DNA from: Oscillospiraceae bacterium
Lineage (GTDB): Bacteria > Bacillota > Clostridia > Oscillospirales > Ruminococcaceae
Assembly (NCBI GenBank): GCA_017483405.1
Contig: JAFUWP010000327.1
Coordinates: forward strand, 1 to 27,153
Direction: 5' to 3'
Length of the DNA stretch: 27,153 nucleotides
Positions 1 to 6,681 of this stretch are shown here, one piece after another. The notes under the pieces are model-generated. The model had not been told where the DNA came from and searched no databases. It saw only the letters and a program-made list of their open reading frames with translations. A program made the position numbers and the translations under genes. Numbering within the stretch: position 1 is the stretch's first letter; each line of letters starts with the position of its first letter.

Positions 1-351
1 AATATCATCATCTTCGGTATGAAGACAGAAGAAGTCAATGCCAGAAAAGCAAATTACAATCCGGAAAAAATCTATAACGAAAATTATGCTGTCCGCGATT
101 GTGTCAACAGAATGTATCACGGCATCAACGGCTGTACGTTCAATGAAGTTGCGGATTCCCTCAAGCAGAGAGACCCCTATATGGTTCTCGCCGATTTCGA
201 TTCCTATCGCGAAGCCCAGAACTTCAGCACCGAATGCTATAACGACAAGAATCGCTGGGCTAAGATGTCCCTCATGAACACCGCAGGTGCAGGCATCTTC
301 TCCGCAGACAGAAGTGTTTCTGATTACGCCCGTGATATATGGGGTCTGTAA
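1..351 (+). CDS. glgP: Glycogen/alpha-glucan phosphorylase, C-terminal end (partial)
   Basis: The reading frame is open from the first base, so this is the last 116 codons of a longer gene. The family releases glucose 1-phosphate from glycogen or maltodextrin with pyridoxal phosphate as cofactor. The visible end matches the family's C-terminus: the NIIIFGMKTEEV stretch, the ARKANYNP segment, a YHGINGCTFNEVADSL-like helix, a DPYMVLADFDSY motif, and a closing region with KMSLMNTAGAGIFSADRSV and a DYARDIWGL tail. The PLP lysine and catalytic core lie outside the window. A terminator hairpin follows, then an amylase-family gene on the same strand, so the pair probably serves storage or dietary glucan breakdown. 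Confidence 0.93.
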   Translation, partial: NIIIFGMKTEEVNARKANYNPEKIYNENYAVRDCVNRMYHGINGCTFNEVADSLKQRDPYMVLADFDSYREAQNFSTECYNDKNRWAKMSLMNTAGAGIFSADRSVSDYARDIWGL

Positions 352-381
352 TTCCGTATTGATTCTATCAGAATGATTTAC

Positions 382-419
382 AAAGGCGTGTCTGACTTCC
401 TGAGCCAGACATGCTTTTG
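382..419 (+). terminator. Intrinsic terminator after glgP
   Basis: GCGTGTCTG (386-394) pairs with CAGACATGC (406-414), giving a 9-bp stem with one G-U pair and an 11-nt loop. AAA flanks it upstream and TTTT downstream. The short T run makes it moderate in strength, so some readthrough into the GH13 gene is possible. Confidence 0.7.
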
Positions 420-481
420 TCCGTCTGCCCGATGCCAAAAATTACCATAATTCTCCGGCATCATGAAAGGAGAGCATAATT

Positions 482-2368
482 ATGAGCCATTTATATGACA
501 GCTGGGATTTGAATTATAAAACACCGTTCGGCGCGGTCAAGAAAGGAAGAATCTGTTTCTTCTCGATTCGCCTGCCGAAAGAAATCAAACCCGATTTTTC
601 GCCGTGCGTGGTGATGTATCGCCCTGGATTCAAGGAACGATTCATGCACATGCACATCATCGGCGAAGAAGATGACTGCTTTGTCTGGGGAACAGGCTAT
701 ATCCCGAAATATACCGGTGTGCATTATTATTATTTCGCCTATAATGTCTGCGGACAGAAATTCTATATCAAAAAAATTGCCGGACATATCGGCAATCTGA
801 ATGACGGCGATTTGTTTCAGCTGACTGTCTATGATGAAGATTATAAAACACCGGAATTCCTCAAAGGCGGTATCATGTATCAGATTTTCCCCGACCGTTT
901 CTGCAAAAGCGGAAAAGTTCACGAAAACATTCCCGAAGGCCGTGTGCTCCGCGATGACTGGGGCGGTACGCCTTACTATAAGCCCGACCAGAACGGCCAT
1001 GTCTGGAATAATGACTACTTCGGCGGAGATTTGGCCGGCATTCAGGAAAAACTCCCCTATCTTGCCGATTTGGGCGTGACTTGCATCTATCTGAATCCCG
1101 TTTTTGAATCCCATGAAAATCATCGGTATAATACAGCCAATTACAGAAAAATCGACCCTCTGCTCGGTACGAATGAAGATTTCAAATCGCTCTGCGATGA
1201 AGCAAAAAAATATGACATCAGTGTCATTCTCGATGGTGTCTTCTCCCATACAGGCGCGGACAGCATCTATTTCAACAAGTTCGGTCGCTATGACAATATA
1301 GGCGCGTATCAGTCCAAAGACAGCCCCTATTTCAAATGGTATACGTTCTGGAACTTCCCGAACGAATATGAAGCTTGGTGGGGCATCGATACCCTCCCGA
1401 ACGTACAGGAAAACAACAAAGAATATACTAATTATATCTGCGGTCCGGAAGGCGTTCTCGAATACTGGCTCTCTATGGGCGCGGCCGGTTTCCGCCTCGA
1501 TGTCGCTGACGAACTCCCTGACGAATTCCTGAATCACCTCCATGACTGCGTTAAAAAATATGACTCCGAAAAAATTGTCATCGGCGAAGTCTGGGAAGAT
1601 GCCTCCAATAAAGAAGCCTACGGCATCAAAAGAAGTTATCTGTTAGGCCATCAGCTCGATTCCGTGATGAATTACCCCTTCCGCGAAGCTATCATCAATT
1701 ATATCAAAGGCATGAACAGCCGCGATTTCCAGACAGGTATCATGACCATTCTCGAAAACTATCCGAAAGCGACTGTCGATGTGCTCATGAATTTTGTATC
1801 GACTCACGATATTGAACGCGCTATCAACCGTTTCGGCGGCGAAAACTGCGATGACAAGCCAAAAGACTGGATGGCCGAACGCTATCTCAATGAATGGGAA
1901 TACCGCCGCGGAAAAGCCATGCTCCAAGCCGCTATGGCACTGATGTTCTTTCTCCCTGGTGTTCCCAGCATCTACTACGGCGATGAAGCCGGCTTGCAGG
2001 GCTATAAAGACCCCTTCAACAGAAGATGCTATCCGTGGGGTCACGAAGATACTGAACTTATCGCCTATACCAAAGAACTCGGCAGAATCCGCAAGGCTTA
2101 CAAAGTCTTCAAAAACGGAAGAATGCAGTTCCTTCCTGCGCAGGATGATGTCATGTCCTTCGCCAGAACACAGGATTCCGCCGGTGTTGACGTTCAGATT
2201 TATGTCAACCGCTCCCAGCATGAACAGCAGGTCGCTTTCCAGCCCTGTCATGAAAATTATACTGTCGATAAAATCGAACATGGCATTCTGGAAGATAATC
2301 TTGTTAAACTTCCGCCGTTTGATTATGCTGTCATTGTCTGTCGGAATCCCGATAAAATCAGAAAATAA
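482..2368 (+). CDS. GH13 alpha-amylase family glycoside hydrolase (neopullulanase/cyclomaltodextrinase-like)
   Basis: A 628-residue enzyme predicted to cut alpha-1,4-glucans. Residues 1-120 form an N-terminal beta-rich domain like the one before the barrel in cyclomaltodextrinases and neopullulanases. The barrel begins near GIMYQIFPDRF (130-140). The GH13 motifs are intact: DGVFSH (251-256), GFRLD with the nucleophile Asp340 and Arg338, GEVWE with the acid/base Glu369, and STHD with His442 and Asp443. A short beta domain closes the protein. There is no signal peptide, so it acts in the cytoplasm on imported oligosaccharides, consistent with glgP just upstream. An AAAGGAG site lies a few bases before the ATG. 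Cyclodextrin versus pullulan versus maltodextrin preference cannot be read from the sequence. Confidence 0.9.
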   Translation: MSHLYDSWDLNYKTPFGAVKKGRICFFSIRLPKEIKPDFSPCVVMYRPGFKERFMHMHIIGEEDDCFVWGTGYIPKYTGVHYYYFAYNVCGQKFYIKKIAGHIGNLNDGDLFQLTVYDEDYKTPEFLKGGIMYQIFPDRFCKSGKVHENIPEGRVLRDDWGGTPYYKPDQNGHVWNNDYFGGDLAGIQEKLPYLADLGVTCIYLNPVFESHENHRYNTANYRKIDPLLGTNEDFKSLCDEAKKYDISVILDGVFSHTGADSIYFNKFGRYDNIGAYQSKDSPYFKWYTFWNFPNEYEAWWGIDTLPNVQENNKEYTNYICGPEGVLEYWLSMGAAGFRLDVADELPDEFLNHLHDCVKKYDSEKIVIGEVWEDASNKEAYGIKRSYLLGHQLDSVMNYPFREAIINYIKGMNSRDFQTGIMTILENYPKATVDVLMNFVSTHDIERAINRFGGENCDDKPKDWMAERYLNEWEYRRGKAMLQAAMALMFFLPGVPSIYYGDEAGLQGYKDPFNRRCYPWGHEDTELIAYTKELGRIRKAYKVFKNGRMQFLPAQDDVMSFARTQDSAGVDVQIYVNRSQHEQQVAFQPCHENYTVDKIEHGILEDNLVKLPPFDYAVIVCRNPDKIRK

Positions 2369-2376
2369 TCCATCAC

Positions 2377-2412
2377 AAAAAAAGCACTTTGCTCCGAGCA
2401 GAGTGCTTTTTA
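2377..2412 (+). terminator. Intrinsic terminator after GH13 gene
   Basis: AGCACTTTGCT pairs with AGCAGAGTGCT around a CCG loop (about 2383-2406). It is preceded by a run of A and followed by TTTTT, so the stem extends by A-T pairs. The shape is strong and has one G-U pair. Confidence 0.9.
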
Positions 2413-2452
2413 GTTATATTTACCATAAAATCAATCTGGAAAATATTGTTTC

Positions 2453-2481
2453 TTGACATTTTCTACAAAATATGCTATCAT
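2453..2481 (+). promoter_or_regulatory. Sigma-A type promoter for CAP-domain gene
   Basis: TTGACA (2453-2458), a 17-nt spacer ending in TGC, and TATCAT (2476-2481). The TG one base before the -10 hexamer makes it an extended -10 promoter. It follows the preceding terminator directly and leaves a leader of about 55-60 nt before the ATG at 2546. Confidence 0.85.
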
Positions 2482-2545
2482 AAATATGTAATCACGTGAT
2501 GCATCTATCAAATCTACTATTTCACTCGGAAAGGAGTTTTCACTC

Positions 2546-3484
2546 ATGCAGAAAAGAAAATTTATCGCCGGACTCTGCGCTCTGCTCATGGCATGTTCTG
2601 CCGGAGCGGTATCTGTTCCCGTTCATGCCGCCGCGGCGGAAAATTCCGTCAGCAGTTCCGCGCAGAAGGATGCTGATGAAGTCGTTGCTCTCATCAATCA
2701 GGAACGCGCCGCACAGGGACTGCATCCGCTCAAAGCCGTTCCCGTTCTGAATCAGGCCGCTGAAATTCGCTCTCAGGAGCTTGTAACGGCCTTCTCCCAT
2801 ACCCGTCCGGATGGAAGAAGCTGTTCTACCGTTCTCGATGATACCGGCATCTCATGGCGCACAACCGGCGAGAATATCGCCTACGGCTACTCCTCCCCGA
2901 AAGCCGTTATGGATGGCTGGATGAACTCCGCCGGTCATCGTGCCAACATTCTGAACGCGGATTTTGATTCTGTCGGAGTCGGGGTTATTTCTCAGAACGG
3001 TGTTCTGTACTGGACACAGATTTTTACAGGCGGTGCGGAATATCAGGATACTTATCAGCCGGAAATCGTTCCGGAAACGACCGTTACTGTTCCGGAAACT
3101 AAGGAGAATTCTTCTGCTCCGTCCGGTATCTGCATCGGGGATTCCTGCTTTGACTGTATCGGAACGGACTGCACCAATCCGCAGAATCTCCTTGAATGCC
3201 TCACCGGAAACTGCGCCGATGGCAACTGCAATACACAGGATATTCTCTCCTGCCTCACCGGAAACTGCGCCGATGGCAACTGCAATACACAGGATATTCT
3301 CTCCTGCCTCACCGGAAACTGCTCCGATGGCAATTGCAACACACAGGATATTCTCTCCTGCCTCACCGGAAACTGCTCCGATGGTAACTGCAATACACAG
3401 AATATTCTGTCTTCTCTCGCCGGAAACTGTGCAACAGGAAACTGTAATAATCTACAAGGCTTATTACAGAATTTCTGCAAATAA
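2546..3484 (+). CDS. Secreted CAP (SCP/PR1) domain protein with cysteine-rich C-terminal repeats
   Basis: A 312-residue exported protein. Residues 1-29 are a typical signal peptide (MQKRK, hydrophobic core, VHAAAAE cleavage region). Residues about 43-167 are a CAP/SCP domain of the bacterial YkwD type. It shows ALINQERAAQGL, the SHTRPDGRS motif, GENIAYGY, and GHRANILN followed by GVGV and YWTQIF. A Pro/Thr/Glu linker follows. The C-terminus has five near-identical 18-residue units, each with CLTGNC-xDGNC spacing (Cys-x4-Cys-x4-Cys); the last is degenerate and lacks the first Cys. CAP proteins of spore formers are often secreted or spore-associated, but their biochemical role is mostly unknown. 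The repeat could bind metal or form disulfides; neither is shown. AAAGGAG precedes the ATG. Confidence 0.9.
   Translation: MQKRKFIAGLCALLMACSAGAVSVPVHAAAAENSVSSSAQKDADEVVALINQERAAQGLHPLKAVPVLNQAAEIRSQELVTAFSHTRPDGRSCSTVLDDTGISWRTTGENIAYGYSSPKAVMDGWMNSAGHRANILNADFDSVGVGVISQNGVLYWTQIFTGGAEYQDTYQPEIVPETTVTVPETKENSSAPSGICIGDSCFDCIGTDCTNPQNLLECLTGNCADGNCNTQDILSCLTGNCADGNCNTQDILSCLTGNCSDGNCNTQDILSCLTGNCSDGNCNTQNILSSLAGNCATGNCNNLQGLLQNFCK
3187..3456 (+). repeat. Five-unit 54-bp tandem repeat inside the CAP gene
   Basis: The marker TATTCT recurs at 3241, 3295, 3349 and 3403, exactly 54 bases apart. Each period encodes 18 residues with three cysteines. The middle units are nearly identical in DNA, differing mostly by GCC/TCC (Ala/Ser) and silent changes, while the outer units have drifted. 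This points to recent expansion by slippage or recombination, so copy number may vary among strains. Confidence 0.93.
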
Positions 3485-3504
3485 ATGCAAATCCTCCTGA
3501 TAAT

Positions 3505-3539
3505 AAACTCCCTGAACCAGCCATTCAGGGAGTTTGTTT
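3505..3539. terminator. Bidirectional terminator between CAP gene and queH
   Basis: AAACTCCCTGAA (3505-3516) pairs perfectly with TTCAGGGAGTTT (3524-3535) around a 7-nt loop. The plus strand continues with GTTTC. The minus-strand stop codon of queH lies within the right arm, so the two convergent genes share this hairpin. Confidence 0.88.
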
Positions 3540-4154
3540 CTGTTGCTTTTCGAGCTCTCTGTTCTTCTTCGAGAAGGGACATCCGCAGAAATCCTGCCGA
3601 TACAGACAGTATTCCCTCGACAGTTCGATAGAACGCTTATAGCCTTCTTTCTTCTTGAAATCTGTCGGAAGCCATGACACACCCTTTTCCTCGGCAATCC
3701 CGAAACCTGTCGTATTGATGAACGGCGCATCCTTATGAGGACTGAGTGTCAAAGTCGTGGCGAAATATTCAGCATTCAGTTCAAGAGCCTTTTCCGCTGT
3801 CTTTTCCAGACGCATCGCAATACACTTCTGACAGCGGATACCCCGTTCCGGTTCGTCCGGAAATTCCTTCGCGAAGGCAAGAAATTTTTCCGGTTCGTAA
3901 TCGCCTTCGATAACCTCAATCCCCATCGCCGGAGGAAATTCCTGTACAAAGCGTTTCAGTTCCGATAACCGGTACTGATATTCTGTTTCCGGAATGATAT
4001 TCGGATTGTAGAAATATAACTTGATTTCCGCCTTTTCAGCGATTTTTTCAAGACACGCGCTCGAACACGGCGCACAGCAGGCATGTAATAACAGACTAGG
4101 CTTTTTCTGATTCAGTATCTCCTGCATTTCGGCTTCATAATTGCGTTTCTGCAT
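3525..4154 (-). CDS. queH: Epoxyqueuosine reductase QueH
   Basis: This 209-residue protein belongs to the QueH (DUF208) family, which carries out the last step of queuosine synthesis in tRNA, reducing epoxyqueuosine in place of QueG. The family's cysteines are all visible: HACCAPCSS (Cys26, Cys27, Cys30), RCQKC in the middle, and DFCGC (Cys190, Cys192) near the end; they hold an iron-sulfur cluster and a mononuclear iron in the studied homologue. TTLTLSPHKD and YCLYRQDFCGC are also typical. The ATG at 4154 is chosen because AGGAG lies about 10 bases upstream and the preceding gene stops at 4159; a longer reading back to 4211 would overlap it. It is probably cotranscribed with the amidase-like gene. 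Other queuosine genes are not in the window. Confidence 0.92.
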   Translation of the reverse strand: MQKRNYEAEMQEILNQKKPSLLLHACCAPCSSACLEKIAEKAEIKLYFYNPNIIPETEYQYRLSELKRFVQEFPPAMGIEVIEGDYEPEKFLAFAKEFPDEPERGIRCQKCIAMRLEKTAEKALELNAEYFATTLTLSPHKDAPFINTTGFGIAEEKGVSWLPTDFKKKEGYKRSIELSREYCLYRQDFCGCPFSKKNRELEKQQKQTP

Positions 4155-4158
4155 GATT

Positions 4159-4977
4159 TTAATGGTCTCCTGTAAATTCCTCATACACTTCCGGTTCGGT
4201 GACTTCATCAACAGTGATGTTATTATAGCGCGTTGTTTCCAGATAGGCTTCTGTTCCTTCTGTAATCGCCTGCGCTAAATCTTCGATGTGATTCAGAATC
4301 CAGCGCGAAGTCGTCAGATTATCATGAAATTCGACTTCCAGCAGACAGCACGGGCTGACATTATTGAAAATTTCATACAAATCACGCTGATACTGGTCTT
4401 TGACACCTCTGTCATCGGTCGGCGTGACAGCGGCTACCCGATTATAGATATTTTCAGCAAGCGCGAGACTCCCGACAATATCGGAATTATAGAAACATTC
4501 CGTTCCCTCGCCTGTTCCAGATTCGCCGCTCGAATTACTATGAATCGCCACATAAGCACCGCATCTGAGTTTGTTCCCCTGCTTGACCTTCGCCGGAACG
4601 TCATCATCTTCACCGCAGATATATACCTGAATTCCATCTTCTTCCAGTTTCGTCTTGACACGGCGCGCAATCATCCACATGGCCTTTTCTTCGGTGATAT
4701 TCTTATCACAGGCATAAAGATTATCCTCCTGCGTGGACGGGCTGAGAAATACTGCCATAGAGTTATCAATTTCTTCTTCTGTTGTCGGCTGAGTCTCGGC
4801 AGGCTGCGTTTCCATTGTGCTGACGGGGTCAGCATCGGGTTTCTTTAACTTTTTCGCACAGGAACTGATACCCGAAATTATCAGTATCAGCAGAAGAATC
4901 AGAACTGCAAATGCTCCTGCAATTCTGTCCCATCTTGCGCGCCTGCGGAGTTCCGGCCAAGTTTCTTTTTTTTGCAT
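4159..4977 (-). CDS. Membrane-anchored N-acetylmuramoyl-L-alanine amidase-like protein (Amidase_3 variant)
   Basis: A 272-residue protein with an N-terminal membrane anchor (about 19-40), a Thr/Glu/Pro linker (45-72) and an Amidase_3-like domain from about 74. Amidase_3 enzymes are zinc hydrolases that cut the muramic acid to L-alanine bond of peptidoglycan. The second zinc histidine is present in AIHSNSS (His146), the glutamate ligand is likely in TEEK (97-98), and the catalytic glutamate matches Glu214 in LLEVEFHDN. The first zinc motif, normally DPGHGG, reads LSPSTQEDN (78-86) and has no histidine. I recall similar SPSxQ versions in phage and clostridial amidase-like proteins, so this may be a divergent but functional branch. 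GAGGTGGAG precedes the ATG. The gene has its own promoter and is followed by queH. Confidence 0.8.
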   Translation of the reverse strand: MQKKETWPELRRRARWDRIAGAFAVLILLLILIISGISSCAKKLKKPDADPVSTMETQPAETQPTTEEEIDNSMAVFLSPSTQEDNLYACDKNITEEKAMWMIARRVKTKLEEDGIQVYICGEDDDVPAKVKQGNKLRCGAYVAIHSNSSGESGTGEGTECFYNSDIVGSLALAENIYNRVAAVTPTDDRGVKDQYQRDLYEIFNNVSPCCLLEVEFHDNLTTSRWILNHIEDLAQAITEGTEAYLETTRYNNITVDEVTEPEVYEEFTGDH

Positions 4978-5025
4978 ACTCCACCTCTTTTTATCCTGAT
5001 GTCAGATATATAAACATATAAACTA

Positions 5026-5054
5026 ATTATACAACAGAATCCGGCAATTGTCAA
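5026..5054 (-). promoter_or_regulatory. Sigma-A type promoter for the amidase-like gene and queH
   Basis: On the minus strand, a perfect TTGACA (5049-5054) is separated by 17 nt from a perfect TATAAT (5026-5031). It lies just past the rsmI stop codon. No terminator is visible between rsmI and this promoter, so readthrough from upstream may add to transcription. Confidence 0.9.
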
Positions 5055-5074
5055 CTCCATTCGGCAGAATGTCA

Positions 5075-5905
5075 TCAATTTCCTGTATGCATTGCCTGAT
5101 AAATCTGATTCTTCGGAATTCCTGTTTCCTTCGCGGAAAGCTTCGCCGACGCGGAAGAACTCATCCCCTCTGAAAGATAACGCTCCGCAAGGGCAACGGC
5201 ATCCTCCAGCGTGAAAGCTTCTGCCTGCCTCTGAACGCCATCCAGAACAAGAACATATTCCCCTCTGGGAGCTTTATCAGTATAATACTGCACGGCTTCG
5301 GCAAGCGTCATCCTGAGTACTTCTTCATGAATTTTTGTCAGTTCCCGACAGAGTGAAATTTTTCTTCCGGAATCTGAAATTTCAGCTAAATCGGAAAGCG
5401 TTTTACAAAGCTTATGCGGTGCTTCATAGAGAACTGCTGTTCTGAATTCTGATTTTAATTCTTTCAGCATCTCGGAACGCTGTTTCTTTTCGACAGGCAG
5501 AAAGCCATAAAATACAAACTGTTTTGCCGAACCTCCGCAGACTGATAAAGCCGTTATCACCGCACTCGGCCCAGGGACAGACTGTATCGGAATTCCTCTT
5601 TCACGGCAGATTTTCACAAGTTCTTCCCCAGGGTCGGAAATACATGGCATTCCGGCATCGGTGACAACAGCACAGTTCTCCCCTGCCTGAATCCGGTCGG
5701 CAATGTGATGCATCACCGAATCGGTACTGTGTTCATGACAGCTGACCAGTTCCGTCTTAATCTCGAAATGTGTCAGCAGTTTTCGGGTCACGCGCGTATC
5801 TTCCGCCGCGATGAAATCTACTTCTTCCAGCACTCTGAGCTGTCTGAGCGTCATATCCTCCAGATTTCCGATAGGTGTGCCCGTGACATATAAAATACCG
5901 CTCAT
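5075..5905 (-). CDS. rsmI: 16S rRNA (cytidine1402-2'-O)-methyltransferase RsmI
   Basis: A 276-residue SAM-dependent methyltransferase of the tetrapyrrole-methylase fold that 2'-O-methylates C1402 in the ribosomal decoding centre. Diagnostic segments are present in order: GTPIGNLEDMTLR near the N-terminus, AAEDTRVTRKLL, VTDAGMPCISDPGEELV, VPGPSAVITAL, and FYGFLP, then EAPHKLCKTL and the GEYVLVLDG stretch. Length fits the family. The start overlaps the end of trmN6 by four bases (ATGA), which indicates translational coupling, and the same gene pair is common in Firmicutes. Confidence 0.96.
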   Translation of the reverse strand: MSGILYVTGTPIGNLEDMTLRQLRVLEEVDFIAAEDTRVTRKLLTHFEIKTELVSCHEHSTDSVMHHIADRIQAGENCAVVTDAGMPCISDPGEELVKICRERGIPIQSVPGPSAVITALSVCGGSAKQFVFYGFLPVEKKQRSEMLKELKSEFRTAVLYEAPHKLCKTLSDLAEISDSGRKISLCRELTKIHEEVLRMTLAEAVQYYTDKAPRGEYVLVLDGVQRQAEAFTLEDAVALAERYLSEGMSSSASAKLSAKETGIPKNQIYQAMHTGN

Positions 5906-6615
5906 GCGGATTCTCCTTTCTGATATAAACTCTCGGCCTGTTTGGTAAGTCTGCCGTTTTCATACATGATAAAAGGCTTTTCCATTTGCAGAAATCGCTT
6001 TCCGTCCCTGCGCCCCTCCAGCAGAAACAGCCACGGCATATCCTGCGCCGTTCGGGAAACAAACTGTAACCGCTTCGGTTCGATACGCGCCTCACGCATC
6101 GCACAGATATAATCCGGAAGTCGCTCCGGACGGCCGCAGATACAGAGCCTTCCGCCGGATTTCAAGAGTTCCGATGCTTTCTGACATATATCCTCCGGCG
6201 TGCAGAATACCCCGTGACGGGCAATCCTCTGCGCTTCGAGTTCAGCTTCAAACCCCGAACCGCATGGCTGATACGGCGGATTACAGATTATCAAATCGAA
6301 ATCCTTCTCCTCCGGACAGAAATCTTTTAAATCACTGCAAACCGGAATGATATGTTCCACATGACTCAGCGCGATTCCGGCTCGGAGCTGTTCGATGGCC
6401 TGTTCCTGAATATCAACAGCATAGATGATTTTCGGCGGACGGGATTTCTGCATCAGCAGAGGGATGATGCCGCATCCCGTGCCGAATTCGCAGACTTTAT
6501 CTTTCTGCTTGTATCTGGAAAAATACGTCAGCAGAAAGGCATCCGTGCCGAATCTGTGCTCCTGTGATGTACAGACAAAAATATTTCCGCCGATTGGCTC
6601 TTGCTTGAAATTCAT
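5902..6615 (-). CDS. trmN6: tRNA1(Val) (adenine37-N6)-methyltransferase-like protein (TrmN6/YfiC family)
   Basis: A 237-residue Rossmann-fold N6-adenine methyltransferase. The SAM-binding motif is EFGTGCGIIPLLM and the catalytic NPPY motif appears as IICNPPYQPCGSG. In E. coli the family methylates A37 of tRNA-Val; in Firmicutes the homologue (YabB) sits next to rsmI, as here. GGAGGAGG lies six bases before the ATG. A terminator for the upstream LRR gene stands just before the start and I see no clear promoter in the short gap, so expression may rely on readthrough or a weak promoter. The exact tRNA target in this organism is an inference. Confidence 0.9.
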   Translation of the reverse strand: MNFKQEPIGGNIFVCTSQEHRFGTDAFLLTYFSRYKQKDKVCEFGTGCGIIPLLMQKSRPPKIIYAVDIQEQAIEQLRAGIALSHVEHIIPVCSDLKDFCPEEKDFDLIICNPPYQPCGSGFEAELEAQRIARHGVFCTPEDICQKASELLKSGGRLCICGRPERLPDYICAMREARIEPKRLQFVSRTAQDMPWLFLLEGRRDGKRFLQMEKPFIMYENGRLTKQAESLYQKGESA

Positions 6616-6632
6616 GAAATCCTCCTCCGGAC

Positions 6633-6666
6633 AAAAAGAAGCCGCCGCAAAGGACAGCTTCTTTGG
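6633..6666 (-). terminator. Intrinsic terminator after LRR-dockerin gene
   Basis: On the minus strand, GAAGCTGTC pairs with GGCGGCTTC (with G-U pairs) around a short loop. The stem is flanked by AAA upstream and a TTTTT tail, which is read from AAAAA at 6633-6637 on the plus strand. Confidence 0.85.
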
Positions 6667-6681
6667 ATGTATTGATTGAAA

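Noticed and set aside
491..1543. Long minus-strand frame opposite the GH13 gene
   Set aside because: It is the antisense shadow of a gene with all GH13 catalytic motifs and has no recognisable protein content.
3187..3456. Possible CRISPR-like array
   Set aside because: The 54-bp units are contiguous, with no unique spacers, and are in frame within a coding gene.
3055..3582. Minus-strand and other plus-strand frames with repeated peptides over the CAP repeat
   Set aside because: The repeats arise only because the 54-bp unit is a multiple of three and so reads open in other frames; the CAP frame has the signal peptide and domain.
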